Assembly: GCA_964518995.1 (NCBI GenBank)
Contig: CAZFJU010000008.1
Coordinates: forward strand, 1-37,708
Direction: 5' to 3'
Length of the DNA: 37,708 nucleotides
Source: ZC4RG20 sp964518995
Lineage (GTDB): Bacteria > Pseudomonadota > Gammaproteobacteria > Steroidobacterales > Rariloculaceae
Part shown: one piece after another, positions 16,520 through 24,652 of the stretch
Layout: each line of letters begins with the position of its first letter
How positions within the stretch are numbered: position 1 is the stretch's first letter
The notes under the pieces: model-generated
Seen by the model: the letters and a program-made list of their open reading frames with translations, nothing else
The model's database searches: none
Told to the model about the DNA's origin: nothing
Made by a program: the position numbers and the translations under genes

Positions 16520-17599
16520 TTACTCCACCCTCGGGAAGGCCCAGGCTCCGGAAACGTGCACCTCGGAGACACTTACCGCCCTGCCCGTCTCATCGACGTT
16601 GAAAACCCACCCCAGCCCGAAGCTGCTATCGAAAGCGTTGGTGGACTGCGGAATGAGGCGTGAGGTGTCGGAATCGGTATTTCCGCCGGTATCCGAATAG
16701 CGCGGGCTGCGCGTCAGGAACAGCTCGCCGTTCTCGAGCGTCACGGTCGCTGTAATCGTGTTGCCGAGCCACACACCGCGATATGTGCCGACATAGTTGC
16801 GCAGGATATCCTCCGGAATCTCGACTACCTTACCCTCGGCCTGATCAATCTCGCCGCTGTAATGACGGCGGCTCGTCTCGGATTCGTTGCAAATCACTTC
16901 GAGCATCGCCCCATCCGGCCGCAACACGAGATCGACCGTCGCGTGCACGGGCTCGGTAAAGGTACCGGCATCCTCGTAGGTGATCTCCAGCGCCATGCGG
17001 CCGTAGTCGATGCGCGTGTAGCGCTCGGTGATACGGAGCTGCTCGGTGTGCGGCAGCCCCTCGCGGGTGAGCCAGGTCTTGTCGTTATAGCCATTGCTCT
17101 CGACGACCAGGGTATCGCCCTCCCAGCGGCCGGTTGAGTAGCCCATCCACGTCGGCAGGAGCGGCTCGGGCTCGAGCTCTCGGCCATCCATGAAGATCTC
17201 CCGATAGGTCATGTCGGGATTGAGAACGGCGACGAGATCCGGATGCTGCACGATGCGCCGAATGCCGCCGACGGACATACCCGCCGGATACGAGCTCGGC
17301 CCGCTCGGCAAGCAATGAAAACGCGGGTCTGTAGTGTAGAAACGCCGCTCCGCCTCGGCCATCGCATCGAGCGCCCAACCTCGAATCTTCGACCTGTCGA
17401 AAAGGCTGCCGCGCGCATCTGCCGGCACCCATAGCCCCGACAAATCGACGTTGCCGTCCGCGGTCTCCGGCACGGGCGCCGCGAGATCGGCGCGGCCGTC
17501 TGCCCCGCGCGGCACGAGCGGCGACTGCCAGTCGAACCACTGAGCATTCAGGGGTGCGCTAACCAACACCAGAAGAAGCGATGCCGCCGACTTATGCAT
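16520..17599 (-). CDS. Secreted GRWEGD-domain protein of unknown function
   Basis: 359 residues with a short signal peptide (MHKSAASLLLVLVSAPLNAQ). The domain shows VDLSGLWVPADARG, a Cys-containing FHCLPSGPSSYPAG, IVQHPDLVAVLNPDMTYREIFMDGRE, then GYSTGRWEGDTLVVESNGY (about 153-170), LRITERYTRIDYGRMALEITYED and a late EVICNES. It also has a C-terminal extension of about 90 residues (YVGTYRG..., GELFLTRSPR...) absent from the other copies and resembling the beta-stranded tail domain found behind some peptidases. It is divergent from a stand-alone DUF6152 gene (17702) across about 100 nt, mirroring the pair at 19423/20334. Function unknown. Confidence 0.82.
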   Translation of the reverse strand: MHKSAASLLLVLVSAPLNAQWFDWQSPLVPRGADGRADLAAPVPETADGNVDLSGLWVPADARGSLFDRSKIRGWALDAMAEAERRFYTTDPRFHCLPSGPSSYPAGMSVGGIRRIVQHPDLVAVLNPDMTYREIFMDGRELEPEPLLPTWMGYSTGRWEGDTLVVESNGYNDKTWLTREGLPHTEQLRITERYTRIDYGRMALEITYEDAGTFTEPVHATVDLVLRPDGAMLEVICNESETSRRHYSGEIDQAEGKVVEIPEDILRNYVGTYRGVWLGNTITATVTLENGELFLTRSPRYSDTGGNTDSDTSRLIPQSTNAFDSSFGLGWVFNVDETGRAVSVSEVHVSGAWAFPRVE

Positions 17600-17701
17600 G
17601 ATGCCCCCGCAATGTTCCGCGATCCGATATTTGCCGCGTTCGCCCGGAAGTATAGTATTGCCGTCACCGCAGCCAAAGAATGCAGTGACAGAGGGCTATT
17701 C

Positions 17702-18109
17702 ATGACGGCGAGATTCGCGACGGCGCTGAGGTCAGCGAGCGTGGGCTTGGTATCAGTGTTCGCTGCAACACATGCGTATGCGCATCATTCGTTCTCGGCT
17801 GAATTCGATGTCGGCCGCCCGATCGATATCACGGGCACGGTCACGCAGATCGAATGGACGAATCCGCATGCCTGGGTGCATCTGGAGACCGTGAATGAGC
17901 AGGGTCAGCGAGCGCAATGGGCCGTGGAGCTGCTCGGGCTCAATTCGCTCGTGCGCAGCGGCATCAATCCCCGAACGGTCAAGGCCGGCGATGTGCTGAC
18001 GGTAAGCGGTTTCGGCGCCCGTGACGGCACCAACACCGCGAATGCGTCGTCCGTGACTCGCACCGAAACCGGCGAGCGGCTGTGGTCGAGCTCTGCCACG
18101 CCCGAATAA
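17702..18109 (+). CDS. Secreted DUF6152 protein
   Basis: 135 residues from the ATG at 17702, with GAGGG at 17691-17695; an upstream ATG at 17594 would overlap the divergent neighbour and lacks a signal-like sequence. A signal peptide ends at AYA-HHS. The mature part is one DUF6152 domain: HHSFSAEFDVGRPIDITGTV, IEWTNPHAWVHLE, a WAVELLGLNSLVRSG stretch, VKAGDVLTVSGFGARDG and NASSV. It is a small all-beta domain with no visible catalytic residues; the invariant HHS could bind metal, which is an inference. It is divergent from the GRWEGD gene at 16520. Confidence 0.88.
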   Translation: MTARFATALRSASVGLVSVFAATHAYAHHSFSAEFDVGRPIDITGTVTQIEWTNPHAWVHLETVNEQGQRAQWAVELLGLNSLVRSGINPRTVKAGDVLTVSGFGARDGTNTANASSVTRTETGERLWSSSATPE

Positions 18110-18220
18110 CCCTCCTCCCGGGGCCGGCCATGCATGACCCGGGCCTTCCCGCACGCTACACTTGGCCGGACGTGACTAGGATTGTCTTGATCACCGCTAA
18201 GCGCTTCGCAACGGGTTGAC

Positions 18221-19411
18221 GTGCGCACGCAAGTCGCAATTGTTGGCGCAGGTCCGGCAGGTTTGCTGCTCGGCCAGCTATTGCACAAAGCCGGCGTCGA
18301 CGCGGTTTTGCTCGAGCGCCATACCGCCGACTATGTGCTCGGCCGAATCCGGGCCGGGGTGCTCGAGCAGGTCAGCGTCGGCCTGCTCGAGGAGGCCGGC
18401 GTCGGTGAGCGCGTGCATCGCGAAGGGCTCGTGCACACCGGCTTCGAGATTCTCGCCGACGGCCGGCGCCACCGGGTCGACCTGCCGGGCTTGAGCGGAG
18501 GGAAGCATGTCACGATCTACGGGCAAACGGAGCTGACGCGCGATCTGATGGAAGCGCGCGCCGCCGCCGGCGTACCGACCATCTACGAAGCACTCGATGT
18601 CGCGGTGCACGATATCGACCGCACCCGCCCTTACGTCACCTTTCTCAAGGACGGCCGCGAGCAGCGGCTCGATTGCGACTTCATCGCCGGCTGCGACGGT
18701 TTTCACGGCGTCTGCCGCGCCAGCGTGCCGCGCGGGGCGATTGTCGAATACGAGAAGGTCTACCCGTTCGGCTGGCTGGGGCTGCTCGCGGACGTACCGC
18801 CGCTCGCCGACGAGCTCGTGTATATCAACAGCCCGCACGGCTTCGCGCTCTGCTCGATGCGCAGTCGCTCGCGCAGCCGCTACTACCTGCAGGTTCGGTT
18901 GACCGACGAGCTCGACGCCTGGACGGATGACATATTCTGGCAAGAGCTGCGGCACCGTCTCGACGACGAAGGCCGGGAGCATCTCATCACGGGCCCGTCA
19001 ATCGAGAAGAGCATCGCGCCGCTGCGCAGCTTCGTGGCCGAGCCGCTGCGGTTCGGGCGGCTGTTCCTCGCGGGCGACGCCGGGCATATCGTGCCGCCGA
19101 CCGGCGCGAAGGGCTTGAACCTCGCGGCGACGGACGTGAAGTTCCTCGCGAGCGCGCTGATCGAATTCTATCGCGACAGTAGCGAAGCCGGCATCGACGG
19201 CTACTCGGCGCGGGCACTCCGGCGGATCTGGCGCGCGGAGCGCTTCTCCTGGTGGTTCACGATGCTGACCCATCGGATCGCCGACGACGGCCCGATCGGC
19301 GCAAAGCTTCAAGCGGCAGAGCTGGATTATCTCCTCCACTCCGAGGCCGGGTTACGCACGATCGCGGAGAACTACGTCGGGCTGCCGCTGGACTTCGGCG
19401 AAGGCGCCTGA
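18221..19411 (+). CDS. pobA: 4-hydroxybenzoate 3-monooxygenase
   Basis: 396 residues, close to the usual 394, from a GTG start. This FAD enzyme hydroxylates 4-hydroxybenzoate to protocatechuate with NADPH and O2. Seen: the FAD GxGxxG (VAIVGAGPAGLLLGQLLHKAG), the signature YVLGRIRAGVLEQ, SGGKHVTIYGQTELTRDLMEAR, the DG motif CDFIAGCDGFHG, the substrate-binding RSRSRYY region (Ser and Arg contacting the carboxylate in the Pseudomonas enzyme), the GD motif LFLAGDAGHIVPPTGAKGLNLA, and ENYVGLP with the active-site Tyr near the end. No pobR or protocatechuate dioxygenase gene is nearby. It lies between the two GRWEGD/DUF6152 pairs and converges with 19423 at 11 nt. An AAGCGCTT palindrome lies 15 nt upstream of the start. 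Confidence 0.97.
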   Translation: MRTQVAIVGAGPAGLLLGQLLHKAGVDAVLLERHTADYVLGRIRAGVLEQVSVGLLEEAGVGERVHREGLVHTGFEILADGRRHRVDLPGLSGGKHVTIYGQTELTRDLMEARAAAGVPTIYEALDVAVHDIDRTRPYVTFLKDGREQRLDCDFIAGCDGFHGVCRASVPRGAIVEYEKVYPFGWLGLLADVPPLADELVYINSPHGFALCSMRSRSRSRYYLQVRLTDELDAWTDDIFWQELRHRLDDEGREHLITGPSIEKSIAPLRSFVAEPLRFGRLFLAGDAGHIVPPTGAKGLNLAATDVKFLASALIEFYRDSSEAGIDGYSARALRRIWRAERFSWWFTMLTHRIADDGPIGAKLQAAELDYLLHSEAGLRTIAENYVGLPLDFGEGA

Positions 19412-19422
19412 AAGCGCGCCGC

Positions 19423-20244
19423 TCAGTCGGTTTCCCAGCGGCCGAAGCGCTGATTCTCCAAGCACACGAATTCGATCAGCTCCTGATCGGGCATGAGCTC
19501 CTGGTTGACGCGCACCGTCCACGGGCGAGTGTAGGCCTTCGGGTCATCGATCGTGATGTCGATCGACATCGTGCCGAAATTGACCCGCGTAAAGCGCTCG
19601 GTAATCTTTGCGGCATCCGTAAGGGGCGTACCGAAGATGTCGAGCCAGCCGCCGTCCCGAAGCCGCGTCGTCTCGACCACCAGGGTGTCGCCCTCCCAAC
19701 GGCCGACGGAGTAGCCGTACCACCAAGGGAACGCGTCTTCCCCCGGGGGCTCGCGCCCATCCGTGAAGATCTGGCGGATGCCCATGCTCGCTTCATACAA
19801 AATCACGAGCAGATCCGGCGTCTGGACAAACTTGCGCGGAGCTCCCTGTGTGTGGAACTGCAGAATGCCCATCGGCAGGCAGAACGCTTCCGGGTTCTCC
19901 GCGCCGTCGTTCGCGCGTCTCGCCTCGAGCAGCGCCCGCGCTTCCGGACGCAGCGGCGCGCCGCCTTCGATGTTCTGACCGATATCGGCGAAACCCGCGA
20001 CCGGCGGCGTGTCGGCACCCGCCGGCGCCGTACCGGCTGCCGGCGCACTCGCCCGCTGCCAAACGCCGGTCAAGTCCGGCGTGCCATCAGGCGTGCGAGG
20101 TGTTGGCGCTTCGAGATTCGGCTGCCCTGCGGCATCCAACGGCGTACCGGCCGGCAGGCGCGGAGCCCACTGACTCAGGACTACAGGCGAGATCAGCACG
20201 CTCACCAGCAACAACGAGGACTTTGCACGCGCGTACGGAATCAT
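19423..20244 (-). CDS. Secreted GRWEGD-domain protein of unknown function
   Basis: 273 residues from the ATG at 20244; the upstream extension does not look like a signal, while this start gives one (MIPYARAKSSLLLVSVLISPVVLSQW). The domain runs PDLTGVWQR, a low-complexity Ala/Pro spacer, EAFCLPMGILQF, FVQTPDLLVILYEASMGIRQIFTDGRE, GYSVGRWEGDTLVVETTRL (about 176-194), AKITERFTRVNFGTMSIDITIDDP, YTRPWTV and a terminal EFVCLENQRF. It is closest in layout to the protein at 16520 but lacks the C-terminal extension. The two cysteines (mid and late) are shared and could form a disulfide. It is divergent from the DUF6152 gene at 20334. Confidence 0.83.
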   Translation of the reverse strand: MIPYARAKSSLLLVSVLISPVVLSQWAPRLPAGTPLDAAGQPNLEAPTPRTPDGTPDLTGVWQRASAPAAGTAPAGADTPPVAGFADIGQNIEGGAPLRPEARALLEARRANDGAENPEAFCLPMGILQFHTQGAPRKFVQTPDLLVILYEASMGIRQIFTDGREPPGEDAFPWWYGYSVGRWEGDTLVVETTRLRDGGWLDIFGTPLTDAAKITERFTRVNFGTMSIDITIDDPKAYTRPWTVRVNQELMPDQELIEFVCLENQRFGRWETD

Positions 20245-20254
20245 GCTCGATCTC

Positions 20255-20282
20255 TTGATAGCGAGAACACACCATAGATTAT
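20255..20282 (+). promoter_or_regulatory. Candidate promoter for the DUF6152 gene at 20334
   Basis: TTGATA (20255-20260) and GATTAT (20277-20282) are spaced by 16 nt, about 50 nt upstream of the start, within the 89-nt divergent gap. The match to the sigma-70 consensus is moderate. Confidence 0.3.
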
Positions 20283-20333
20283 CATTCTCCCGAACCTGGC
20301 GGCTCAACGACGACGAAAAACCAAGGGGGCACC

Positions 20334-20729
20334 ATGCGTATCCGGCTCGCCGCTCTCATCGCAAGCTGCGCCATCGGCGCCGCTGTCTCTGCACAAGCTC
20401 ATCATTCCTTCTCCGCAGAGTTCGATCGGGACCAGCCGATTACCTTGACCGGAGCGGTCACGAAGATCGAGTGGACCAATCCTCACGCACGCATCTATAT
20501 CGACGTCGAGGATGAGGACGGCACGGTCGTCAACTGGGATTTCGAGCTCGGCCCGCCAAACGGCCTGATGAGGCTCGGCTGGAATGCGCGCTCGCTGCAG
20601 CAAGGGCAACAGGTGACGATCGAGGGTTTCCGGTCGAAGCGCGAGGAGCACGTCGCTAACGCGCGCGCGGTCCGACTCCCGGATGGGCGGCGCGTGTTCG
20701 CAGGCTCGTCGTTCGAGACATCACAATAG
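20334..20729 (+). CDS. Secreted DUF6152 protein
   Basis: 131 residues with AAGGGGG upstream of the ATG and a signal peptide ending at SAQA-HHS. The single domain has HHSFSAEFDRDQPITLTGAV, KIEWTNPHARIYIDV, VNWDFELGPPNGLMRLGWN, GQQVTIEGFRSKREEHVANARAV and LPDGRRVFAGSS, a textbook member of DUF6152. It is divergent from the GRWEGD gene at 19423, the second such pairing in the window. Secretion is clear, function unknown. Confidence 0.9.
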   Translation: MRIRLAALIASCAIGAAVSAQAHHSFSAEFDRDQPITLTGAVTKIEWTNPHARIYIDVEDEDGTVVNWDFELGPPNGLMRLGWNARSLQQGQQVTIEGFRSKREEHVANARAVRLPDGRRVFAGSSFETSQ

Positions 20730-20821
20730 CACCTCTACCGATCCAAGCGGCCGATTTTCTAGCTCAGCGGCAATCAAGGTATAAGTGAGCGCGCAACGAC
20801 GCATTGGGAGCAACGAACGAT

Positions 20822-21391
20822 ATGCAACTCAGAAGAGCATGCTTTGCAATGATTTCGCTCGGACTGGCAGCGGGGGCCGGCGCAGCCGCGGCACAGGAAG
20901 CCGCGAAACTCGAAGCGCAGGACCATCTGGACATTCGCCAACTGATCGACAGCTACACGCACATCCTTGATACCTGCGTCGGCAATGGCTACCGATACGC
21001 CGATCTGTTCACGGACGATGGCACGTTCGGTGTCTCGTCCGAATGGGGCGGCGGGGCCAAGATCTGGTTTCGCGGGCGCGAGCAGCTCGCCGCCGTCGGC
21101 GGCGGGACGGACGGCTGCCGACCGCAGCTGGAGCCACGCGCTTACCACCTGAATATCAACCCGGTCATTACCCCGACGCCGGAGGGTGCGCGCGCCATCT
21201 CGACACTGCTTACGATCACGAACGACACGGACCGCCGCGGCGATATCGTGCATTGGGAAGGCGGTTACGAAGATACTTTTGAAAAAACGGCGGACGGCTG
21301 GCGCTTCAAGTCACGCGTGCACGTTTGGCCCGAGATCGACTGGACCGATCGGCCAGAAGACATGCCGCCGCGCAACCGCGCCGAAGAGTAA
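20822..21391 (+). CDS. Secreted NTF2/SnoaL-like protein with Cys pair
   Basis: 189 residues from the ATG at 20822 (GGGAG at 20806-20810), with a signal peptide ending at AAAAQ. One NTF2-like unit: DHLDIRQLIDSYTHILDT, then CVGNGYRYADLFTDDGTF, a region ending GGGTDGC, HLNINPVITPTPEGA, and a closing TADGWRFKSRVHVW. Cysteines at DTC and DGC are also present in the paralogue at 22243, suggesting a periplasmic disulfide. Members of this fold can be small hydratases, isomerases or binding proteins; the substrate is not evident. A TATAAG -10-like box lies at 20780-20785. It converges with the barrel-like gene at 21471 across a strong hairpin. Confidence 0.87.
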   Translation: MQLRRACFAMISLGLAAGAGAAAAQEAAKLEAQDHLDIRQLIDSYTHILDTCVGNGYRYADLFTDDGTFGVSSEWGGGAKIWFRGREQLAAVGGGTDGCRPQLEPRAYHLNINPVITPTPEGARAISTLLTITNDTDRRGDIVHWEGGYEDTFEKTADGWRFKSRVHVWPEIDWTDRPEDMPPRNRAEE

Positions 21392-21427
21392 CCGAGCACG
21401 GCACATTGCCGAATCCAGCTCCAGGCG

Positions 21428-21453
21428 CGCTGGCCGCCGAGCGGCGGCCAGCG
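21428..21453. terminator. Perfect GC-rich hairpin between convergent genes
   Basis: A 12-bp perfect inverted repeat (CGCTGGCCGCCG and its complement, with AG in between) lies 36 nt after one stop and 17 nt before the opposing stop. There is no T-tract. It is likely a bidirectional terminator. Confidence 0.65.
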
Positions 21454-21470
21454 TCCACCCGTAGCGGAGT

Positions 21471-22025
21471 TTAGCGGAAGAACCAGCGCCCGCCGATGCT
21501 CAGCACATCGAGGTCGCCGGCAAACTCGAGACTCAAGCCGACCGAAATACGGTCGTTGAGATAGTAGTCGCCTGCAAGCTCGAGATAGGTATCGCTGTCA
21601 TCCAGGCGCTGATGGTGCACCGCACCGCGCCATTCAACGACGGGCGACAACCAGTGTCGAAAGCCGGCCGTCAATCCGAGCCCGTTATCATCGCCGCTAA
21701 CGAACGGCCCATCGACGTCGACGTCGATGTACTTGACGGCTCCTATCAGATCCAGGCCCGGACGATATTTCCACGCGTAGCCGGCTCCAAGCTCGAGCTG
21801 TCGGCCGTCCACCGGCCCAAAGTCAATCTCACGCCACGCGCCGAGCACGAACCAGTTCTCGTCGAGCGAGTACGAGCCGCGCAGCTCGAGGCCGTCGCCG
21901 TCATTGTCGGTGTCGAGCAGCCGCAGCTCGGCGATGTTGTAATCGAACGGTTGCGACGTGCTCGGCGCTTGGGCGACGCCGAGCCCCGGCAGCAGCAACA
22001 TCGATGCATAAATTAGTTTGCGCAA
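21471..22025 (-). CDS. Small outer-membrane beta-barrel-like protein (hypothetical)
   Basis: 184 residues from a TTG start at 22025, chosen because a perfect AAGGAGGT lies 4 nt upstream and the protein then begins with a signal (LRKLIYASMLLLPGLGVAQA). The mature chain alternates polar and hydrophobic residues in about eight strands: NIAELRLLDT, GLELRGSYSLDENWFVLGAWREI, RQLELGAGYAWKY, LIGAVKYIDVDVDG, GLGLTAGFRHWL, VEWRGAVHHQRL, YLELAGDYYLN, ISVGLSLEFAG, ending in WFFR. Ending on aromatic residues fits insertion by the BAM machinery. I do not recognise a named family. It lies between two NTF2-like genes. Confidence 0.78.
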   Translation of the reverse strand: MRKLIYASMLLLPGLGVAQAPSTSQPFDYNIAELRLLDTDNDGDGLELRGSYSLDENWFVLGAWREIDFGPVDGRQLELGAGYAWKYRPGLDLIGAVKYIDVDVDGPFVSGDDNGLGLTAGFRHWLSPVVEWRGAVHHQRLDDSDTYLELAGDYYLNDRISVGLSLEFAGDLDVLSIGGRWFFR

Positions 22026-22029
22026 TGTG

Positions 22030-22037
22030 ACCTCCTT
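22030..22037 (-). promoter_or_regulatory. Strong ribosome binding site deciding a TTG start
   Basis: AAGGAGGT on the minus strand, complementary to the 16S 3' end over eight bases, with 4 nt to the TTG at 22025. No ATG or GTG in frame is better placed. Confidence 0.7.
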
Positions 22038-22242
22038 GTCGCCGTCCCACCCGGGACGGTTGAACCGTAAAAGTGTTGCGCATCGTACACACAGTCGACG
22101 GCCGTTGTCCAACCGTTACGGTTCAGAAGGGATGGTGCCCTCCAGAATGTGTCGCCTACATGCCACACTGGTATCCGGACTACTATTATCAAACGGTGCG
22201 ACGCGCTCCGCGGCGCACACGTAGCTTCTCGCTGGATGAGTG

Positions 22243-22785
22243 CTAGTCTTGCTCGGCGGGCTGGCCGCCGCGAAGGAGCGCGTGGTGCACGCGCTGCTTG
22301 AACCGCCACCCGTCCGGCGTACGCACGTACTCGTCCTCGTAGTAGCCGTCGTACTCGATTTTGTTCGGATCGCCGCCGAGGCCAATCATCAGCATGTCCA
22401 CGTAACCGGACGCGCCTTCCGGGGTCGGCGTAATGACGTGGTTCGTGTAGATATGCCGGACGCCTTGCGCGATCCACGGCACGTTCTCGCAGCCGTTACT
22501 GCCGCCGCCGGAGATCTCGGCGAGCCGCTCGCGTCCTTCGATCCGTGCGCCGGGCCTGCCGTCGAAGGACGGTATGAACGCGCCGTCCGGCGTGAAGAGG
22601 TCTGCATAGTCGTAGCCATTGTTGGCGCAGGTGTCGATCGCCACCGCATAGCGAGCGACGAGTTGTTGGATTTCGATGTAGTCGAGCGCCGTCAGCTCCG
22701 CGGGCTCTGCCGGCTGAGCGTCGACGCGCGACGTAACCACCGCGCACGCGGCGAGCAGGACAGCTGACGTAAGACGGCTTCCCAT
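22243..22785 (-). CDS. Secreted NTF2/SnoaL-like protein with Cys pair
   Basis: 180 residues from the ATG at 22785, with GGGAGG about 9 nt upstream and a signal peptide (MGSRLTSAVLLAACAVVTSRVDAQ). The fold elements are DYIEIQQLVARYAVAIDT, CANNGYDYADLFTPDGAF, GRERLAEISGGGSNGC, YTNHVITPTPEGA, YYEDEYVRTPDGWRFKQRVH. It is a paralogue of the protein at 20822, sharing DTC..NGY.YADLFT, GGG..GC and VITPTPEGA. It follows the ankyrin gene by 79 nt on the same strand and may be the last gene of the DUF1080-DUF1592-DUF1552-ankyrin operon, or have its own promoter in the repeat-bearing gap. Substrate unknown. Confidence 0.86.
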   Translation of the reverse strand: MGSRLTSAVLLAACAVVTSRVDAQPAEPAELTALDYIEIQQLVARYAVAIDTCANNGYDYADLFTPDGAFIPSFDGRPGARIEGRERLAEISGGGSNGCENVPWIAQGVRHIYTNHVITPTPEGASGYVDMLMIGLGGDPNKIEYDGYYEDEYVRTPDGWRFKQRVHHALLRGGQPAEQD

Positions 22786-22806
22786 GGCAAACGGCCTCCC
22801 GGCCTT

Positions 22807-22884
22807 ATTAGTTGTATTTCGACGGGACTCGTGTATTCGACGGGACTCGCTATACGCGACGGAATTAGTTGTATTCCACCGGAT
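22807..22884. repeat. Degenerate short tandem repeat at the ankyrin gene 3' end
   Basis: The gap holds related units: TTAGTTGTATTTCGACGGG, then GTGTATTCGACGGGACTCG, then a decayed CTATACGCGACGGA, then TTAGTTGTATTCCACCGG, the last being the stop and final codons of the ankyrin gene. Read on the minus strand the copies encode PVEY-like tails, so the end of the gene seems to have been duplicated in tandem. Confidence 0.6.
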
Positions 22885-24652
22885 CGTAATCCGCAGAGCA
22901 CACTTCGACGATGCAGATCGATTCCAAGGTCCGGCCTGCCGGCGGTGCGTCGAGGCCGGCGTCAATCATCAGCTGGCGCAACACCTCCGCTGTTTCAGGA
23001 TGCGGAATGGCCGATTGCACGCCGACGCGGACGAGACCATCCGCATAGTCGATTGGCAACCAAGTGCGGGCGGCGAGCTCGGGACTGCCGCGATTGTCGG
23101 TATTCCCAAAGTCACGAATATCCATCCGTGCACCGGCTTCGACGAGCATCCGCACGACCTCGGTGGCGCCCTTGTGCGCCGCGCCATGCAAAGCGACTCG
23201 GCCCGTGTCCGCCTGATGGTTGGGGTCGATTCCCAGCTCGAGCAGCAGCTTCACCGCTTCGACGGTTTGCGCGGTCGACCACTCGCTGGTGATGCCCTCA
23301 ACCCAGCCGATTCCGGCGGCCACGGACAGGGGTGTCACGCCAAGCTCCGTGTTGATATGCGGATCCGCGCCGTACTCGAGCAGCAGCCGCATGAGCTCCA
23401 GATCGCCCGATTGCGACGCGCGCAGAAAGGCGGTCGCGCCCTCTTCGTCCAACCACTGGTTGGTAAATACCGTACGGGTCTCGGTGCTCTCGATCATCCT
23501 GGCATTGGGATCCGCCCCCTCGTCCAGGAGAAGCTTGATGTACTCGAGATCATCCATATCGGGGGTACGGGTCGGGTAGTCCCCGCCCTCGAGGTTGCGA
23601 TTGTCGGTCGCGAGGTAGAGAGGCGTCCAACCGCCCTTGTTGGCGAGATTGACGTCGGCGCCGTGCTCGATCAGAAAACGTCCCAGCTGATAATTGCGGT
23701 TCTGCGTCGCCGCCAGCAGCGGGCTCCAGCCGTAGCGGGTCACCTGGTTCACATCCGCACCGGCTTCGAGGAGCACGCGCGCCGCATCGATGCCGCCCGT
23801 ACGGGCCGCATACACGAGCGGGGTCAATTCGCCGCCGTCGGGCTCACGCTCGCCTCGGTCGCGCCCGCCGCCGGTAAAGATGATGCCTTCACGCTGGTTC
23901 CCGCAAATATCTTCGACTCGTAGATCCGAGCCGGCCGCAGTAGCCGGCATCGCGTCGTCGCCTCGACGCGCCAATGATACGAGCGCGTCGAGATCGGGGG
24001 ACTCCTGCTCACACAGCACGGCGATCACTTGCCGCCGCACGGCTTCCCGCGGATCTCCGGACTTCCCCAACGCGGCCGTGCGTCCGTCGCGGAACACCGG
24101 CGCGGAACCTGCAGCGACGTCGGCACCGTGCTCGATCAGCACGCTCATGACCTCGGCGTGGCCTTGATCGGCTGCCTGCATCAGCGCAGTGGTGCCGCGT
24201 TCGGTCTCGCGGGCGTTCGGGTCCGCGCCGCGCTCGAGCAGCGCCCTGACCGCGTCGGCTTGACCGGAGCGGGCCGCCAGCATCAGCGGCCGCCGCCCCA
24301 ACGGAAGCGCCTCATTCGCATCGGCGCCGGCGTCCAGCAGCAGCTCGATGATCGTCGCGTCGCCGATGCTGGCCGCCAACCACATCGGCGTCGCGCCGTT
24401 GCGAGTGGCTGCGGAAGGGTTGGCGCCTGCATCGAGCAGCGCCTCCGCGAGGCTCTCGTCGCTGTGGTAGGCCGCCCAGTGCAGCGCCGTCGTTCCATCC
24501 GCTTGCGGCGAGCCGACGTCGGCGCCGTCGACGAGAAGACGGTGAACCTCGGAGCCGTTGCGCTGCATCGCTGCATCCGCTACCAGGGATTCCGCGACCG
24601 CCGCATTTGCGAACAGGAGAATCGACACCAGCGCGATTGCTCTTCCGACCAT
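22865..24652 (-). CDS. Secreted ankyrin-repeat protein
   Basis: 595 residues with a signal peptide (MVGRAIALVSILLFANAAVA). About 12 ankyrin units fill the rest, in two blocks (about 30-185 and 280-560) with typical TALHWAAYHS, LLDAGADANEA, RRPLMLAARSG, TPLVYAARTG, TPLYLATDN, TPLSVAAGIG and VALHGAAHKG. Between the blocks a Cys-containing stretch (VLCEQES, EDICGNQREG, then GGGRDRGEREPDGG) interrupts the repeats. The C-terminus has two more cysteines (SICIVEVCSADYD). Ankyrin domains mediate protein binding, so a scaffold or inhibitor role beside the exported DUF1552 and DUF1592 proteins is plausible. The ATG directly follows the DUF1552 stop with no gap, showing translational coupling; GGAG lies 9 nt upstream inside that gene. 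Confidence 0.92.
   Translation of the reverse strand: MVGRAIALVSILLFANAAVAESLVADAAMQRNGSEVHRLLVDGADVGSPQADGTTALHWAAYHSDESLAEALLDAGANPSAATRNGATPMWLAASIGDATIIELLLDAGADANEALPLGRRPLMLAARSGQADAVRALLERGADPNARETERGTTALMQAADQGHAEVMSVLIEHGADVAAGSAPVFRDGRTAALGKSGDPREAVRRQVIAVLCEQESPDLDALVSLARRGDDAMPATAAGSDLRVEDICGNQREGIIFTGGGRDRGEREPDGGELTPLVYAARTGGIDAARVLLEAGADVNQVTRYGWSPLLAATQNRNYQLGRFLIEHGADVNLANKGGWTPLYLATDNRNLEGGDYPTRTPDMDDLEYIKLLLDEGADPNARMIESTETRTVFTNQWLDEEGATAFLRASQSGDLELMRLLLEYGADPHINTELGVTPLSVAAGIGWVEGITSEWSTAQTVEAVKLLLELGIDPNHQADTGRVALHGAAHKGATEVVRMLVEAGARMDIRDFGNTDNRGSPELAARTWLPIDYADGLVRVGVQSAIPHPETAEVLRQLMIDAGLDAPPAGRTLESICIVEVCSADYDPVEYN

Noticed and set aside
17594..17701. Upstream start for the DUF6152 gene
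   Set aside because: It overlaps the divergent gene start and removes a clean signal peptide; GAGGG supports 17702.
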